Assembly: GCA_023413135.1 (NCBI GenBank) | Contig: JAEZQK010000035.1 | Span: 1 to 64,000, forward strand | Direction: 5' to 3' | DNA: 64,000 bases | Origin: Bacillota bacterium | GTDB lineage: Bacteria; Bacillota; Clostridia; Christensenellales; Aristaeellaceae | Part shown: positions 57,659 through 64,000 of the stretch, piece after piece | Position numbering within the stretch: the stretch's first letter is position 1 | Layout: every line of letters starts with the position of its first letter | Notes under the pieces: model-generated | Told to the model about the DNA's origin: nothing | Databases searched by the model: none | The model's input: only the letters and a program-made list of their open reading frames with translations | Translations under genes and position numbers: made by a program

Positions 57659-58831
57659 TTATCGCTTGAGCTCCAGGAGCTTGCTCTTGAGCTCGCCTTC
57701 CATCTTGTACAGTGTGGCCTCCGCCGCCAGCCTCTTTTGATGGCCTTCGGACTGGATGCGCACCACTTCATTAATGGTATCGATGAGGGATTGGTTGGTC
57801 TGCACCAGCGTTTCGATATCGATGATGCCCCGCTCCGCTTCCTTAGCGGTTTCAATGGTGCCCATTTTGAGCGTTTCGGCGTTCTTCTTCAAAAGCTCGT
57901 TGGTCATATCGGTGACCGCGGTCTGCGCCTTCAAGGCCGCCTGGCTGTGGTACAAGCCCAGCGCCAGCACCATCTGGCTCTTCCACAGGGGCAGGGTATT
58001 GCTCAGCGTGCTTTGGATGCGCTCCACCAGCAGGCTGTCGTTGTTTTGCAAGAGACGGATTTGAGGAGCCATCTGCAGCGCCACCTGGCGGGTAAGCTTC
58101 AAGTCGTGCAGCTTCTTTTCAAACCTGTCGCACATGGCGGCCAGGTCGTTGGCCTTTTGCGCGTCCATAGCGTCGCCGGTTTGGGAAGCTTTGTCCATCA
58201 ATTCCTTGAGCTGCGTGTTCCTGACGGTGCCCAGCTTTTCGTCCCCTGCCAGGATGTACATGGTCAGCTCCTTGAAATACAGCGTGTTCTGGTCGTACAG
58301 GTGGTTGAACATGGCCACGTCCTTCAATAGCTGCACCTGATACTTTTCCAGGCTGCCGGCGATGGACTCCACATTGACGCCGACCTTTTCATACCGGGCC
58401 TTCAGCATTTCGATGTGCCGGCCGGCGCTCTTGAAAAGTTTCTTTAAGCCTTTGGGGCTTTCCGCATCCGTCTCAAAGCCTTTGAGCTCCGCAACCAAAC
58501 CTACCAGCATGTCGCCCACCTCGCCGGTTTCACTGCTTTTGACGTATTCCAGCGCTTTATCGGAAAAGTCGGCGATCTTCTTTTGGGCATCCGCGCCGAA
58601 AAGAAGCACATGATCGGGATTCTCCAGGTTCAGCCTGCCGATAAATTCCTCAATGCTCTTTCTTTCCTGCGGGGTGAGCTGGCTGTCGTCCAGCCGGTTC
58701 ACAACCACTTGGGTGGCCTTGGGAGCCAACGCCTGGGTGGCGACAATTGTTTCTTCCAGCACTTCCTTATCTTTCAGCGACACCTCGGGAGTTACGGTGA
58801 GAACGGGTACGGATTGCTGCTGGCTGTTCAT
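57659..58831 (-). CDS. telA: TelA-family toxic anion resistance protein
   Basis: A 390-residue soluble, highly helical protein. The start has AAGGAGG 7 nt upstream. TelA/YaaN features are strong: the LKKLFKSAGRHIEMLKARYEKVGVNVESI region, the paired helices IAGSLEKYQVQLLKDVAMFNHLYDQN, and a C-terminal coiled coil (GIIDIETLVQTNQSLIDTI, AAEATLYKMEGELKSKLLEL). TelA is linked to tellurite and other stress resistance, but the mechanism is not known. It follows the XpaC gene by 18 nt, the same order as xpaC-yaaN in Bacillus subtilis. Confidence 0.93.
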   Translation of the reverse strand: MNSQQQSVPVLTVTPEVSLKDKEVLEETIVATQALAPKATQVVVNRLDDSQLTPQERKSIEEFIGRLNLENPDHVLLFGADAQKKIADFSDKALEYVKSSETGEVGDMLVGLVAELKGFETDAESPKGLKKLFKSAGRHIEMLKARYEKVGVNVESIAGSLEKYQVQLLKDVAMFNHLYDQNTLYFKELTMYILAGDEKLGTVRNTQLKELMDKASQTGDAMDAQKANDLAAMCDRFEKKLHDLKLTRQVALQMAPQIRLLQNNDSLLVERIQSTLSNTLPLWKSQMVLALGLYHSQAALKAQTAVTDMTNELLKKNAETLKMGTIETAKEAERGIIDIETLVQTNQSLIDTINEVVRIQSEGHQKRLAAEATLYKMEGELKSKLLELKR

Positions 58832-58849
58832 GTCGGCTCCTCCTTATTC

Positions 58850-59587
58850 TTAATCTTTATCGTCTGCATCGGGGGCGGCGGGTTCCTTCCCCATGACTTT
58901 CAAATCTGCATCCACAAGGCCGTCACGCTTGAGCATCTGCTCCAGCACCTCAATATCGGTGGTCACATCCAACATATCGTCATGATAGAGCGTTTCCAAT
59001 TGCTTCTCGCAGGCGTTAAGCACGACACCTATGGCCTTGACGATGCGGCTGCGGGCTTCCTGGGCATATTGGCCGGTGACCTCCCGCTGGTCCATCACCC
59101 GGTAACTTCTGAGCATCTTTAACGTGGTGGGCAGGTAATAGTCCATGAACCTGCGAATCTGAGGGGCCTTCTTGGGGCGCTCTGCCACGGTTTTGAATAT
59201 CTGCCCGCACAGCCGCGTCAGATCATCCATCTGCTGGGAAAGCGCAGGATCGGGGATCAGGTCGTTTTCTTCCTGAATTTGGTCCATCATTTCCTGACCT
59301 TTGCGGATCACTTCGTCGGCGGCAGGGTCGCCCGTTTCCGGAATGACCTCCACTTCCTCTTCCTCAGGCTGTTGCTGCTTGTTGGGGCTAAGGTCCAGCC
59401 CGGAGCCCATGATGCCGATCACCCGGCCAAACAAAAGCGACACAGCAGTAGCCAGGATATAGTCCCACACCCGATACAGGGGGAACAGCCAGGCATACAA
59501 CGCGAAGACGATCCCAAAAGCTAAAATGCCGGCACCGGCACCCTTCTTGATTTTCTTCCCATGCGGGGAAGGCTGTTTGTTTGCCAT
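58850..59587 (-). CDS. xpaC: XpaC-family membrane protein
   Basis: A 245-residue protein. The start is the ATG at 59587 (GGAGG 6 nt upstream). A basic N-terminus and two close membrane helices (about 20-36 and 40-60) are followed by an acidic linker and a helical XpaC domain (about 85-230; PKKAPQIRRFMDYYLPTTLKML, RIVKAIGVVLNACEKQLETLY). The family is named after 5-bromo-4-chloroindolyl phosphate hydrolysis, but its physiological role is unknown. It heads the xpaC-telA-lemA-TPM group. Confidence 0.9.
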   Translation of the reverse strand: MANKQPSPHGKKIKKGAGAGILAFGIVFALYAWLFPLYRVWDYILATAVSLLFGRVIGIMGSGLDLSPNKQQQPEEEEVEVIPETGDPAADEVIRKGQEMMDQIQEENDLIPDPALSQQMDDLTRLCGQIFKTVAERPKKAPQIRRFMDYYLPTTLKMLRSYRVMDQREVTGQYAQEARSRIVKAIGVVLNACEKQLETLYHDDMLDVTTDIEVLEQMLKRDGLVDADLKVMGKEPAAPDADDKD

Positions 59588-59724
59588 GACCGATCCTCCA
59601 TCCGGTAGACTTACGAGCCTATGGTAAATCAATTCCGCCTTTTCGTAAAGGCGCACTCGCGCAAAGCCGCGTTTTGACGCATCAAGCATGCATACGGGGC
59701 GCCAAGCCTTCAAAAGCAGCTTAC

Positions 59725-59752
59725 ATTATAGCACAGCCGGCCTTTGGTACAA
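59725..59752 (-). promoter_or_regulatory. Promoter of the xpaC-telA-lemA-TPM operon
   Basis: On the minus strand TTGTAC, a 16-nt spacer and a consensus TATAAT, giving a leader of about 130 nt. Confidence 0.65.
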
Positions 59753-59884
59753 CGAAAAGGGCATGAGAAAACAATGAGAATTCCATGAGAGACAAGGGTT
59801 TTCCGCCTTTTTAAAACAAGTATGCCTCCCATTGGATCATTATAAACTTATGGGAAATTTCTGTCAAACAAAAAGGCATATCAT

Positions 59885-60365
59885 CCGAAGGTCCAGGGCT
59901 CCGGAACCCTGCCTCCGCCAGTGGCGGAAAGGGGTAGGGTGAAGGAGGCTGGCGAAACGAGCAGTGCGAGCAGAAGCGAAGCAATGCGACGATTGAGCCA
60001 GATGGGTAGGAAAGCCCTGGTCGCCCCCGCAGGGGCGAAATGCCCTGAAAACAATACTAGGGAGGTTATAAATGCCTTGGATATACCAGATCGGGGTTAC
60101 GGGGACGCAAGGGGGAGTAGGGGGATTTCGATTTCCCCCCTGTTAACTCCCCCCTGCACTCCCCATATCCCCCTTAAAACGACCAGGGCTCCGTAACACC
60201 GCCCCTGCCTGTGGCAGAATAGGGCAATGTGGAGGAGGCTGGCGAAACAAGCGATGTAAGCGGCAGCGCAGCATCGCGCCGATTGAGCCAGATGGGAGGC
60301 GGGCCCTGGACCCAAAGAGGAGGATATGAACCGGTTGATAGGAATAAATTGGAATTCAAATGCAT
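59885..60365. repeat. Repeat-rich intergenic region (repeat block C, two adjacent copies)
   Basis: No gene is supported. Copy C1 (59888-60010) and copy C2 (60180-60315) share the order CCAGGGCTCCG, a (T)GCCAGTGGCGGAA-type palindrome, GGAGGCTGGCGAAAC(G/A)AGC, and GATTGAGCCAGATGGG. Between them, 60096-60190 carries the GGGGG/CCCCC-rich module also present at 45898-45975. The end (GGGCCCTGGACCCAAAGAGG) matches block B. Part of C1 matches block A at 13690-13775 in reverse. Confidence 0.8.
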
Positions 60366-60396
60366 TTGTCATGCTGCTAAGATTGTATAAACGAAC

Positions 60397-60433
60397 AAAA
60401 CGCTGCCGGGCTATTCAAAAACCCAGCAGCGTT
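60397..60433 (-). terminator. Terminator of the LCP gene
   Basis: AACGCTGCCGGG (60399-60410) pairs with CCCAGCAGCGTT (60422-60433) with a G-A mismatch; on the minus strand TTTTGTT follows. Confidence 0.85.
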
Positions 60434-60446
60434 TTTTGTGTACATA

Positions 60447-61625
60447 TTATTTGTAATAGCTTTGCCCGTAAATGAACTCCTGCAGCGCCTCAACATTTGT
60501 TTTGAAGTTCTTGGGGTTCATGTATACAAGGCTGGCTCCGTTGATATCTTTATAGCCGTATGTCTTGTCCATGGGAACCCGGTGCTGTGCAATCAAAGGT
60601 TCCCCCGCAGCCACCATTTGCGATAGGTTCGACTGGAGCACTGTGGTACCCAATTCAAACATTTCCCCTACGCTGATATTGGTATACACATAGGGCAGAA
60701 CCGCAGTCAACAGGTCCATCATCCTGTTTATGTCCATGTCCTGCATCACGTTTTTGAGGAGTATCTCCAGGAGGTTGCGCTGGCGGAAGGTGCGCACAAA
60801 ATCATTGTCGATGCCGCGGAGGCGGGCATACGTCACAGCCTGCATGCCGTCCAGATGGTGCACGCCGGCCTCGCCCTTCACCTTATCCCGCTTCACATCG
60901 TCCAAAGGCTCCTTGCGCAGCTCGTAATTGATGCGGTTGGCTTCCGCCTTGGTAAGCTCGATGTCCACGCCGCCCAGGCTGTTGATGATGGCGGTCAGGC
61001 CAAAGAAGTTGATGGCAATAAAGCGCTCCACGTTCATTTGAAAATTGCGGTTCACCGTGCGCATCGCCAGCTTCGGTCCACCGTCTTCCTCTTTTCGCGA
61101 TCCAAACGCGTAAGCAACGTTCATGCGGTAGGCATTTTTGTAGCCGGGCACGGTAACGGCCGTATCACGGGCAATGGAAGACAGCTTGATTTCTCCCGTC
61201 TCCTTGTTGATGGAGAGGATCATGACCACATCGGAAAGCCCCGTGTTGGTGACATCCGTGCGGGAATCCACGCCCAGAAGCAGGATGTTGACATATGTGT
61301 CCGGCAAGTCGGGATTGGCTTCCAGCTCGCTCAAATCGATGTCGGCAATATCGCCCTCGCCAAGATCGGTGAGCATTTGCGCATGTTCGGCGTCCAGTTC
61401 CGCAAGATCTATGGAAGCCTCAGCGTCCTCCGTGGTGCCGGTGGATTCCTCAGCCTCCCACTGCTCCCACTGGGCAAGATCCTCCGCATCCAATTCCTTT
61501 TTGACCTCATCGCCAAAAAAGGATACCTCCGGGTCTTCCTCGCCATGCGCGGCAGGCACAATGGCCACAAGGAGCACAAACGCGCAAAAAAGGCTTGCCA
61601 GACGCTTCTTCCATGTAAATTTCAA
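60447..61625 (-). CDS. LytR-CpsA-Psr (LCP) family cell-wall ligase
   Basis: A 392-residue protein starting at a TTG (61625) with AGGAGG 8 nt upstream; the longer upstream frame holds the promoter. An N-terminal membrane helix or signal (about 8-26) and a very acidic linker (about 30-110) lead to the LCP domain (about 120-310; YVNILLLGVDSRTD, LSDVVMILSINKETG, SSIARDTAVTVPGY, DFVRTFRQRNLLE). The substrate-contacting arginines of the family are kept. LCP enzymes transfer teichoic acids, capsule or other glycopolymers to peptidoglycan. The long acidic linker is unusual. It is monocistronic. Confidence 0.92.
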   Translation of the reverse strand: MKFTWKKRLASLFCAFVLLVAIVPAAHGEEDPEVSFFGDEVKKELDAEDLAQWEQWEAEESTGTTEDAEASIDLAELDAEHAQMLTDLGEGDIADIDLSELEANPDLPDTYVNILLLGVDSRTDVTNTGLSDVVMILSINKETGEIKLSSIARDTAVTVPGYKNAYRMNVAYAFGSRKEEDGGPKLAMRTVNRNFQMNVERFIAINFFGLTAIINSLGGVDIELTKAEANRINYELRKEPLDDVKRDKVKGEAGVHHLDGMQAVTYARLRGIDNDFVRTFRQRNLLEILLKNVMQDMDINRMMDLLTAVLPYVYTNISVGEMFELGTTVLQSNLSQMVAAGEPLIAQHRVPMDKTYGYKDINGASLVYMNPKNFKTNVEALQEFIYGQSYYK

Positions 61626-61692
61626 GCTATGTTCCTCCTCCCCATCGGGGTGGATTTTCGGACCGTTCAGGCCCCTTTCGTTTACCCGGCTC

Positions 61693-61721
61693 ATTATACC
61701 TGTGAAGGGAACAAAATGCAA
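61693..61721 (-). promoter_or_regulatory. Promoter of the LCP gene
   Basis: On the minus strand TTGCAT, a 17-nt spacer and consensus TATAAT, about 68 nt before the TTG start. Confidence 0.75.
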
Positions 61722-61774
61722 TCCTGAAAGCCCTTGGGCAACGCCCGTGATGGAAACGATTGAGAATACCCTGT

Positions 61775-63124
61775 TCATCCCTGGTATTCAAAAGCCAGCA
61801 CATTTTCTACGCCGTGGGTCCAGCAGAACATATCCACCGGCTGGCAACAGGTGATCCGGTAGCCTTTCTGATGGAAAAGTGCGGCATCCCGCGCCTGGGT
61901 GGCAGGATTACAGCTAACGTAGACCACCCGGCGCGGCCGCGCCAGCGCGATGGCCTCGATAACCTTTGGCTCCACGCCCTTGCGGGGCGGGTCCAGCACG
62001 ATGACGTCGGGACGTAATCCCTCCTCCACCAATTTGGGCAGCAGTGCTTCCGCCTGCCCCAGCAGGAACTCCACGTTATGAATGCCGTTCTTTACTGCGT
62101 TTTCCCGGGCATCCGCAACAGCCGCCTCCACCGTTTCCAGACCGATCACCCGCAGCGCCTTTTGCGCCAAAAGCAGCGAAATGGTACCCGCGCCGCAATA
62201 GACATCGGCCACGGTCTCCGTGCCCGAAAGGCCGGCAAACGTAAGTGCCGTTTGGTAGAGCACTTCCGTCTGCTCCGGGTTGATCTGAAAAAAGGAAAGA
62301 GGAGACAGGGAGAATTTCAGGCCGCAAAGTATGTCCTCCAGCCGTTCCTGACCCCATACCACCCGATAGCTGTCCCCCAGGATCACGTTGCTGCGGGCGG
62401 TATGGACGCTTACGCACAGGGATTTCAATAACGGGACTTCCTTTTTAAGCGCAACCAGCAGTTCCTTTTCCCTGGGCAGCTCCTGCCCGTTGAGAACGAT
62501 AACAGCCATCACTTCTCCTATGCGGGAGGAACGGGCCATCACATGGCGCACAAGCCCCGTATGGGTTTCCTCCCGGTAGGGTGGGATGCGGTATGTCTCC
62601 ATCCAACCCCGCACCGCCTTTAAAACGCCGTTGAGGCCAGGGTTTGCAATGGGACAGGAGGCGATATTAATGATGTCATGGCTGCGGGGCGCATAAAAGC
62701 CGATCCTGGGTTTACCAGCCTCCCCGCCTACAGGCAGCGCCGTTTTGTTGCGGTAATGCCAGGGGTCCACCATGCCTAAAACAGGGGGGACCGTAACCTC
62801 AAGGCCGCCGATATGTTTAAAGCAGTCCTCCACCTGCACGCGCTTGAAGTGAAGCGTCTGCTCATAAGTCATATGCTGGGAAGCGCAGCCGCCGCACCGC
62901 CCGAATACCGGGCATGGGGGCGTTTGCCTTGCCGGGTTTGGATTTTTGACTTCCAGCAGCTTGCCAAAGGCATGATGCTTTTGCACCTTCACCACCCGGC
63001 AGGAGATATCCTCGCCCGGCAATGCAAAGGGCACAAACAGTGCCATGCCTTCATGAAAGCACACGCCCTCCATTTCGGCCCCCAGCCGCTCACACCGTAC
63101 ATTCACCACCTGGTTTTTTTGCAC
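61775..63124 (-). CDS. rlmD: 23S rRNA (uracil-5-)-methyltransferase, RlmD/RumA family
   Basis: A 449-residue enzyme starting at the GTG at 63124, 6 nt after AGGGAGG. It has an N-terminal TRAM domain (about 1-60), the 4Fe-4S cysteines CPVFGRCGGC (Cys71, Cys77, Cys80) plus a later Cys in IASCPIAN, SAM-binding DVYCGAGTISLLLA, and the catalytic VVYVSCNPATQARD. The family makes 5-methyluridine in 23S rRNA (RlmD, RlmCD) or tRNA; the cluster-bearing form fits RlmD/RlmCD. Which uridine is modified cannot be read here. The 3' end is 149 nt upstream of the LCP gene start. Confidence 0.94.
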   Translation of the reverse strand: MQKNQVVNVRCERLGAEMEGVCFHEGMALFVPFALPGEDISCRVVKVQKHHAFGKLLEVKNPNPARQTPPCPVFGRCGGCASQHMTYEQTLHFKRVQVEDCFKHIGGLEVTVPPVLGMVDPWHYRNKTALPVGGEAGKPRIGFYAPRSHDIINIASCPIANPGLNGVLKAVRGWMETYRIPPYREETHTGLVRHVMARSSRIGEVMAVIVLNGQELPREKELLVALKKEVPLLKSLCVSVHTARSNVILGDSYRVVWGQERLEDILCGLKFSLSPLSFFQINPEQTEVLYQTALTFAGLSGTETVADVYCGAGTISLLLAQKALRVIGLETVEAAVADARENAVKNGIHNVEFLLGQAEALLPKLVEEGLRPDVIVLDPPRKGVEPKVIEAIALARPRRVVYVSCNPATQARDAALFHQKGYRITCCQPVDMFCWTHGVENVLAFEYQG

Positions 63125-63240
63125 AAAAATCCTCCCTTGCCTCCACACCTATTTTCCCCGGAACCGCGTCATGAAGGAGCAAGGGAGGAGTACAATCCTT
63201 AACTTATTTTCTCATTATTCTCCCGTTTGCGCAAGCGGGG

Positions 63241-63597
63241 TCAGCGGGCTTGATTGTTTGGCGGTACCGTAGGGAGGGCTTCATGATAGCGGGTGAAGGT
63301 TATTGTTTCTCCTTCCTCCTCCCGCGCAAAAATCAGCGTGTCTTCTGTGAACCGGAACTGAAGCGTAAGCCTGGCGCCATCCTGGAGTTCGGCCATAAAT
63401 TGATTGCCCAACACCGTAAATTTGCCTGTTTGTTCAACCGCATCCGGCGAATCATATACGATGGTTATTCTTCCGCCCTCCTCAAGCATCATGAAAAGAA
63501 GGCCGTCCCCATCCTGTCCTGCCCATGTGCCGAGCAATCCTTCCGGAATTATTGGTGTACCCGGGTTGAACGGAGCCTCTTTCCGTGTCATAGTCAT
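63241..63597 (-). CDS. Small hypothetical protein, lipocalin-like beta layout
   Basis: A 118-residue protein starting at the ATG at 63597, 5 nt after GGAG. I do not recognise the family. The sequence alternates short beta-like segments (LLGTWAGQDGDGLLFMML, GRITIVYDS, GKFTVLGNQFMAEL, ARLTLQFRFTEDTLIFAR, ETITFTRYHEAL), like small stress-linked lipocalin-like or GyrI-like beta barrels. No signal peptide or membrane segment. Probably co-transcribed with the gene to its right on the minus strand (91-nt gap). Confidence 0.6.
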   Translation of the reverse strand: MTMTRKEAPFNPGTPIIPEGLLGTWAGQDGDGLLFMMLEEGGRITIVYDSPDAVEQTGKFTVLGNQFMAELQDGARLTLQFRFTEDTLIFAREEEGETITFTRYHEALPTVPPNNQAR

Positions 63598-63687
63598 CGT
63601 ATCTCCTGTATTCAAACCGTGAGTGTAAGCATATCGCCTATCGACCAGCAATTTAATCTGCCCAAAGAATGGCAAAGGCATACTTAC

Positions 63688-64000
63688 TTAAGAATCGCCC
63701 TGCTGTTTTATGCTCTCCATGCTTTTCTTTTCCGGAATCTGCTGGTCGTTTGTCTGGGCCGCCAGCTTTTGCGCGCACAGGCTGCGGAAGGCGGCGGCCT
63801 CGATGGCATATTGCATGGCGGTTGCCTCGGGGGGACGGGAGGCAAGGGACTGAAACACACTCTCCTGCGTTTTGCAGAAAGCTGCGTACAATCCTTCCGT
63901 ATCCGCCCCCTGCGGCGGTGTTAAAAGCTGCTTCATCTCCTCCAGCGAGGCAACTTGTTTGAGGATGCAGAGCATCATCAGCTGCGCCAGCTGGACGCGG
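63688..64000 (-). CDS. Hypothetical protein, 5' end outside the window
   Basis: The minus-strand frame continues off the right edge (the last visible codons read RVQLAQLMMLCILKQ), so the true start is probably outside; the ATG at 63978 has no ribosome site. The visible 104 residues are helical, alanine/glutamine-rich and end in a charged tail (PEKKSMESIKQQGDS). I do not recognise the family. It precedes the small beta-rich gene on the same strand. Confidence 0.5.
   Translation of the reverse strand, partial: RVQLAQLMMLCILKQVASLEEMKQLLTPPQGADTEGLYAAFCKTQESVFQSLASRPPEATAMQYAIEAAAFRSLCAQKLAAQTNDQQIPEKKSMESIKQQGDS

Noticed and set aside
1..64000. CRISPR arrays, tRNA or rRNA genes, prophage or insertion sequences
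   Set aside because: No regularly spaced repeats, tRNA-like cloverleaf, rRNA segment, transposase or integrase was seen.

Overview
The window looks like chromosomal DNA from a Gram-positive anaerobe of the class Clostridia. The evidence is: strong AGGAGG ribosome binding sites, near-consensus SigA promoters, frequent TTG/GTG starts, a pyrR-uracil permease locus with a leader terminator, YesM/YesN-type signalling, LplB/YtcP-type sugar permeases, an NfnAB-like pair, and LCP, TelA/XpaC and MutS2 families. GC is in the mid-fifties by eye. Exported proteins here, including the sugar-binding protein, carry plain signal peptides without a lipobox. I would guess an uncultured Christensenellales-like lineage, but no rRNA or tRNA is present to settle this. 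Most of the window is ordinary single-copy chromosome; I see no prophage, integrase, transposase or CRISPR array.

Layout. 1-5437: 3'-truncated dnaD-like gene (minus), a Phd/ParE-type toxin-antitoxin pair, and dnaE. 5537-9619 (minus): YesN-type regulator, YesM-type kinase, and a double ABC protein whose nucleotide-binding motifs are all eroded. 9802-13210: MFS transporter, then pyrR and pyrP behind an attenuator-like leader. 13273-13807: repeats. 13808-21702: an oligogalacturonide uptake and degradation locus (binding protein, two permeases, PL22 lyase, KdgF-like cupin; minus) with a divergent membrane-bound AraC regulator. 21833-23496: a flavinylated secreted protein and, divergently, a structured leader or small RNA ending in two terminators. 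23497-27995: MutS2-like protein without Smr domain plus an ABC-2 exporter. 28220-35415: HD-GYP protein, DUF1697 and DinB-like genes, a GntR-controlled ABC exporter, MATE pump, AraC/GyrI regulator. 35517-39148 (minus): GNAT, NfnB, NfnA, ThuA-like protein.

39441-45659 is a complete F-type ATP synthase operon (atpI-like, a, c, b, delta, alpha, gamma, beta, epsilon). It has two departures from the norm: delta is only 80 residues (C-terminal domain alone), and the c subunit has alanines and serine where helix 1 normally has glycines. 45660-46268 is repeat-rich. 46269-52727 holds a secreted BACON-like protein, a radical SAM enzyme, a phosphoribosyltransferase, a monoacylglycerol-lipase-like hydrolase, a palindromic repeat and an ABC exporter pair.

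53066-59587 contains a VanY-family protein that has lost its zinc ligands, a DegV protein, an orphan OmpR-type regulator with Asn at the phosphorylation site, and the minus-strand group xpaC-telA-lemA-TPM, probably an envelope-stress set. 59753-60440 is another repeat block, followed on the minus strand by an LCP cell-wall ligase, an RlmD/RumA-type rRNA methyltransferase and two small unknown genes, the last running off the window.

The most interesting items are the kinase/regulator operon ending in a pseudo-ABC ATPase, the minimal delta subunit, the structured RNA at about 23102-23406, the zinc-less VanY protein, and a modular repeat family in three intergenic regions.
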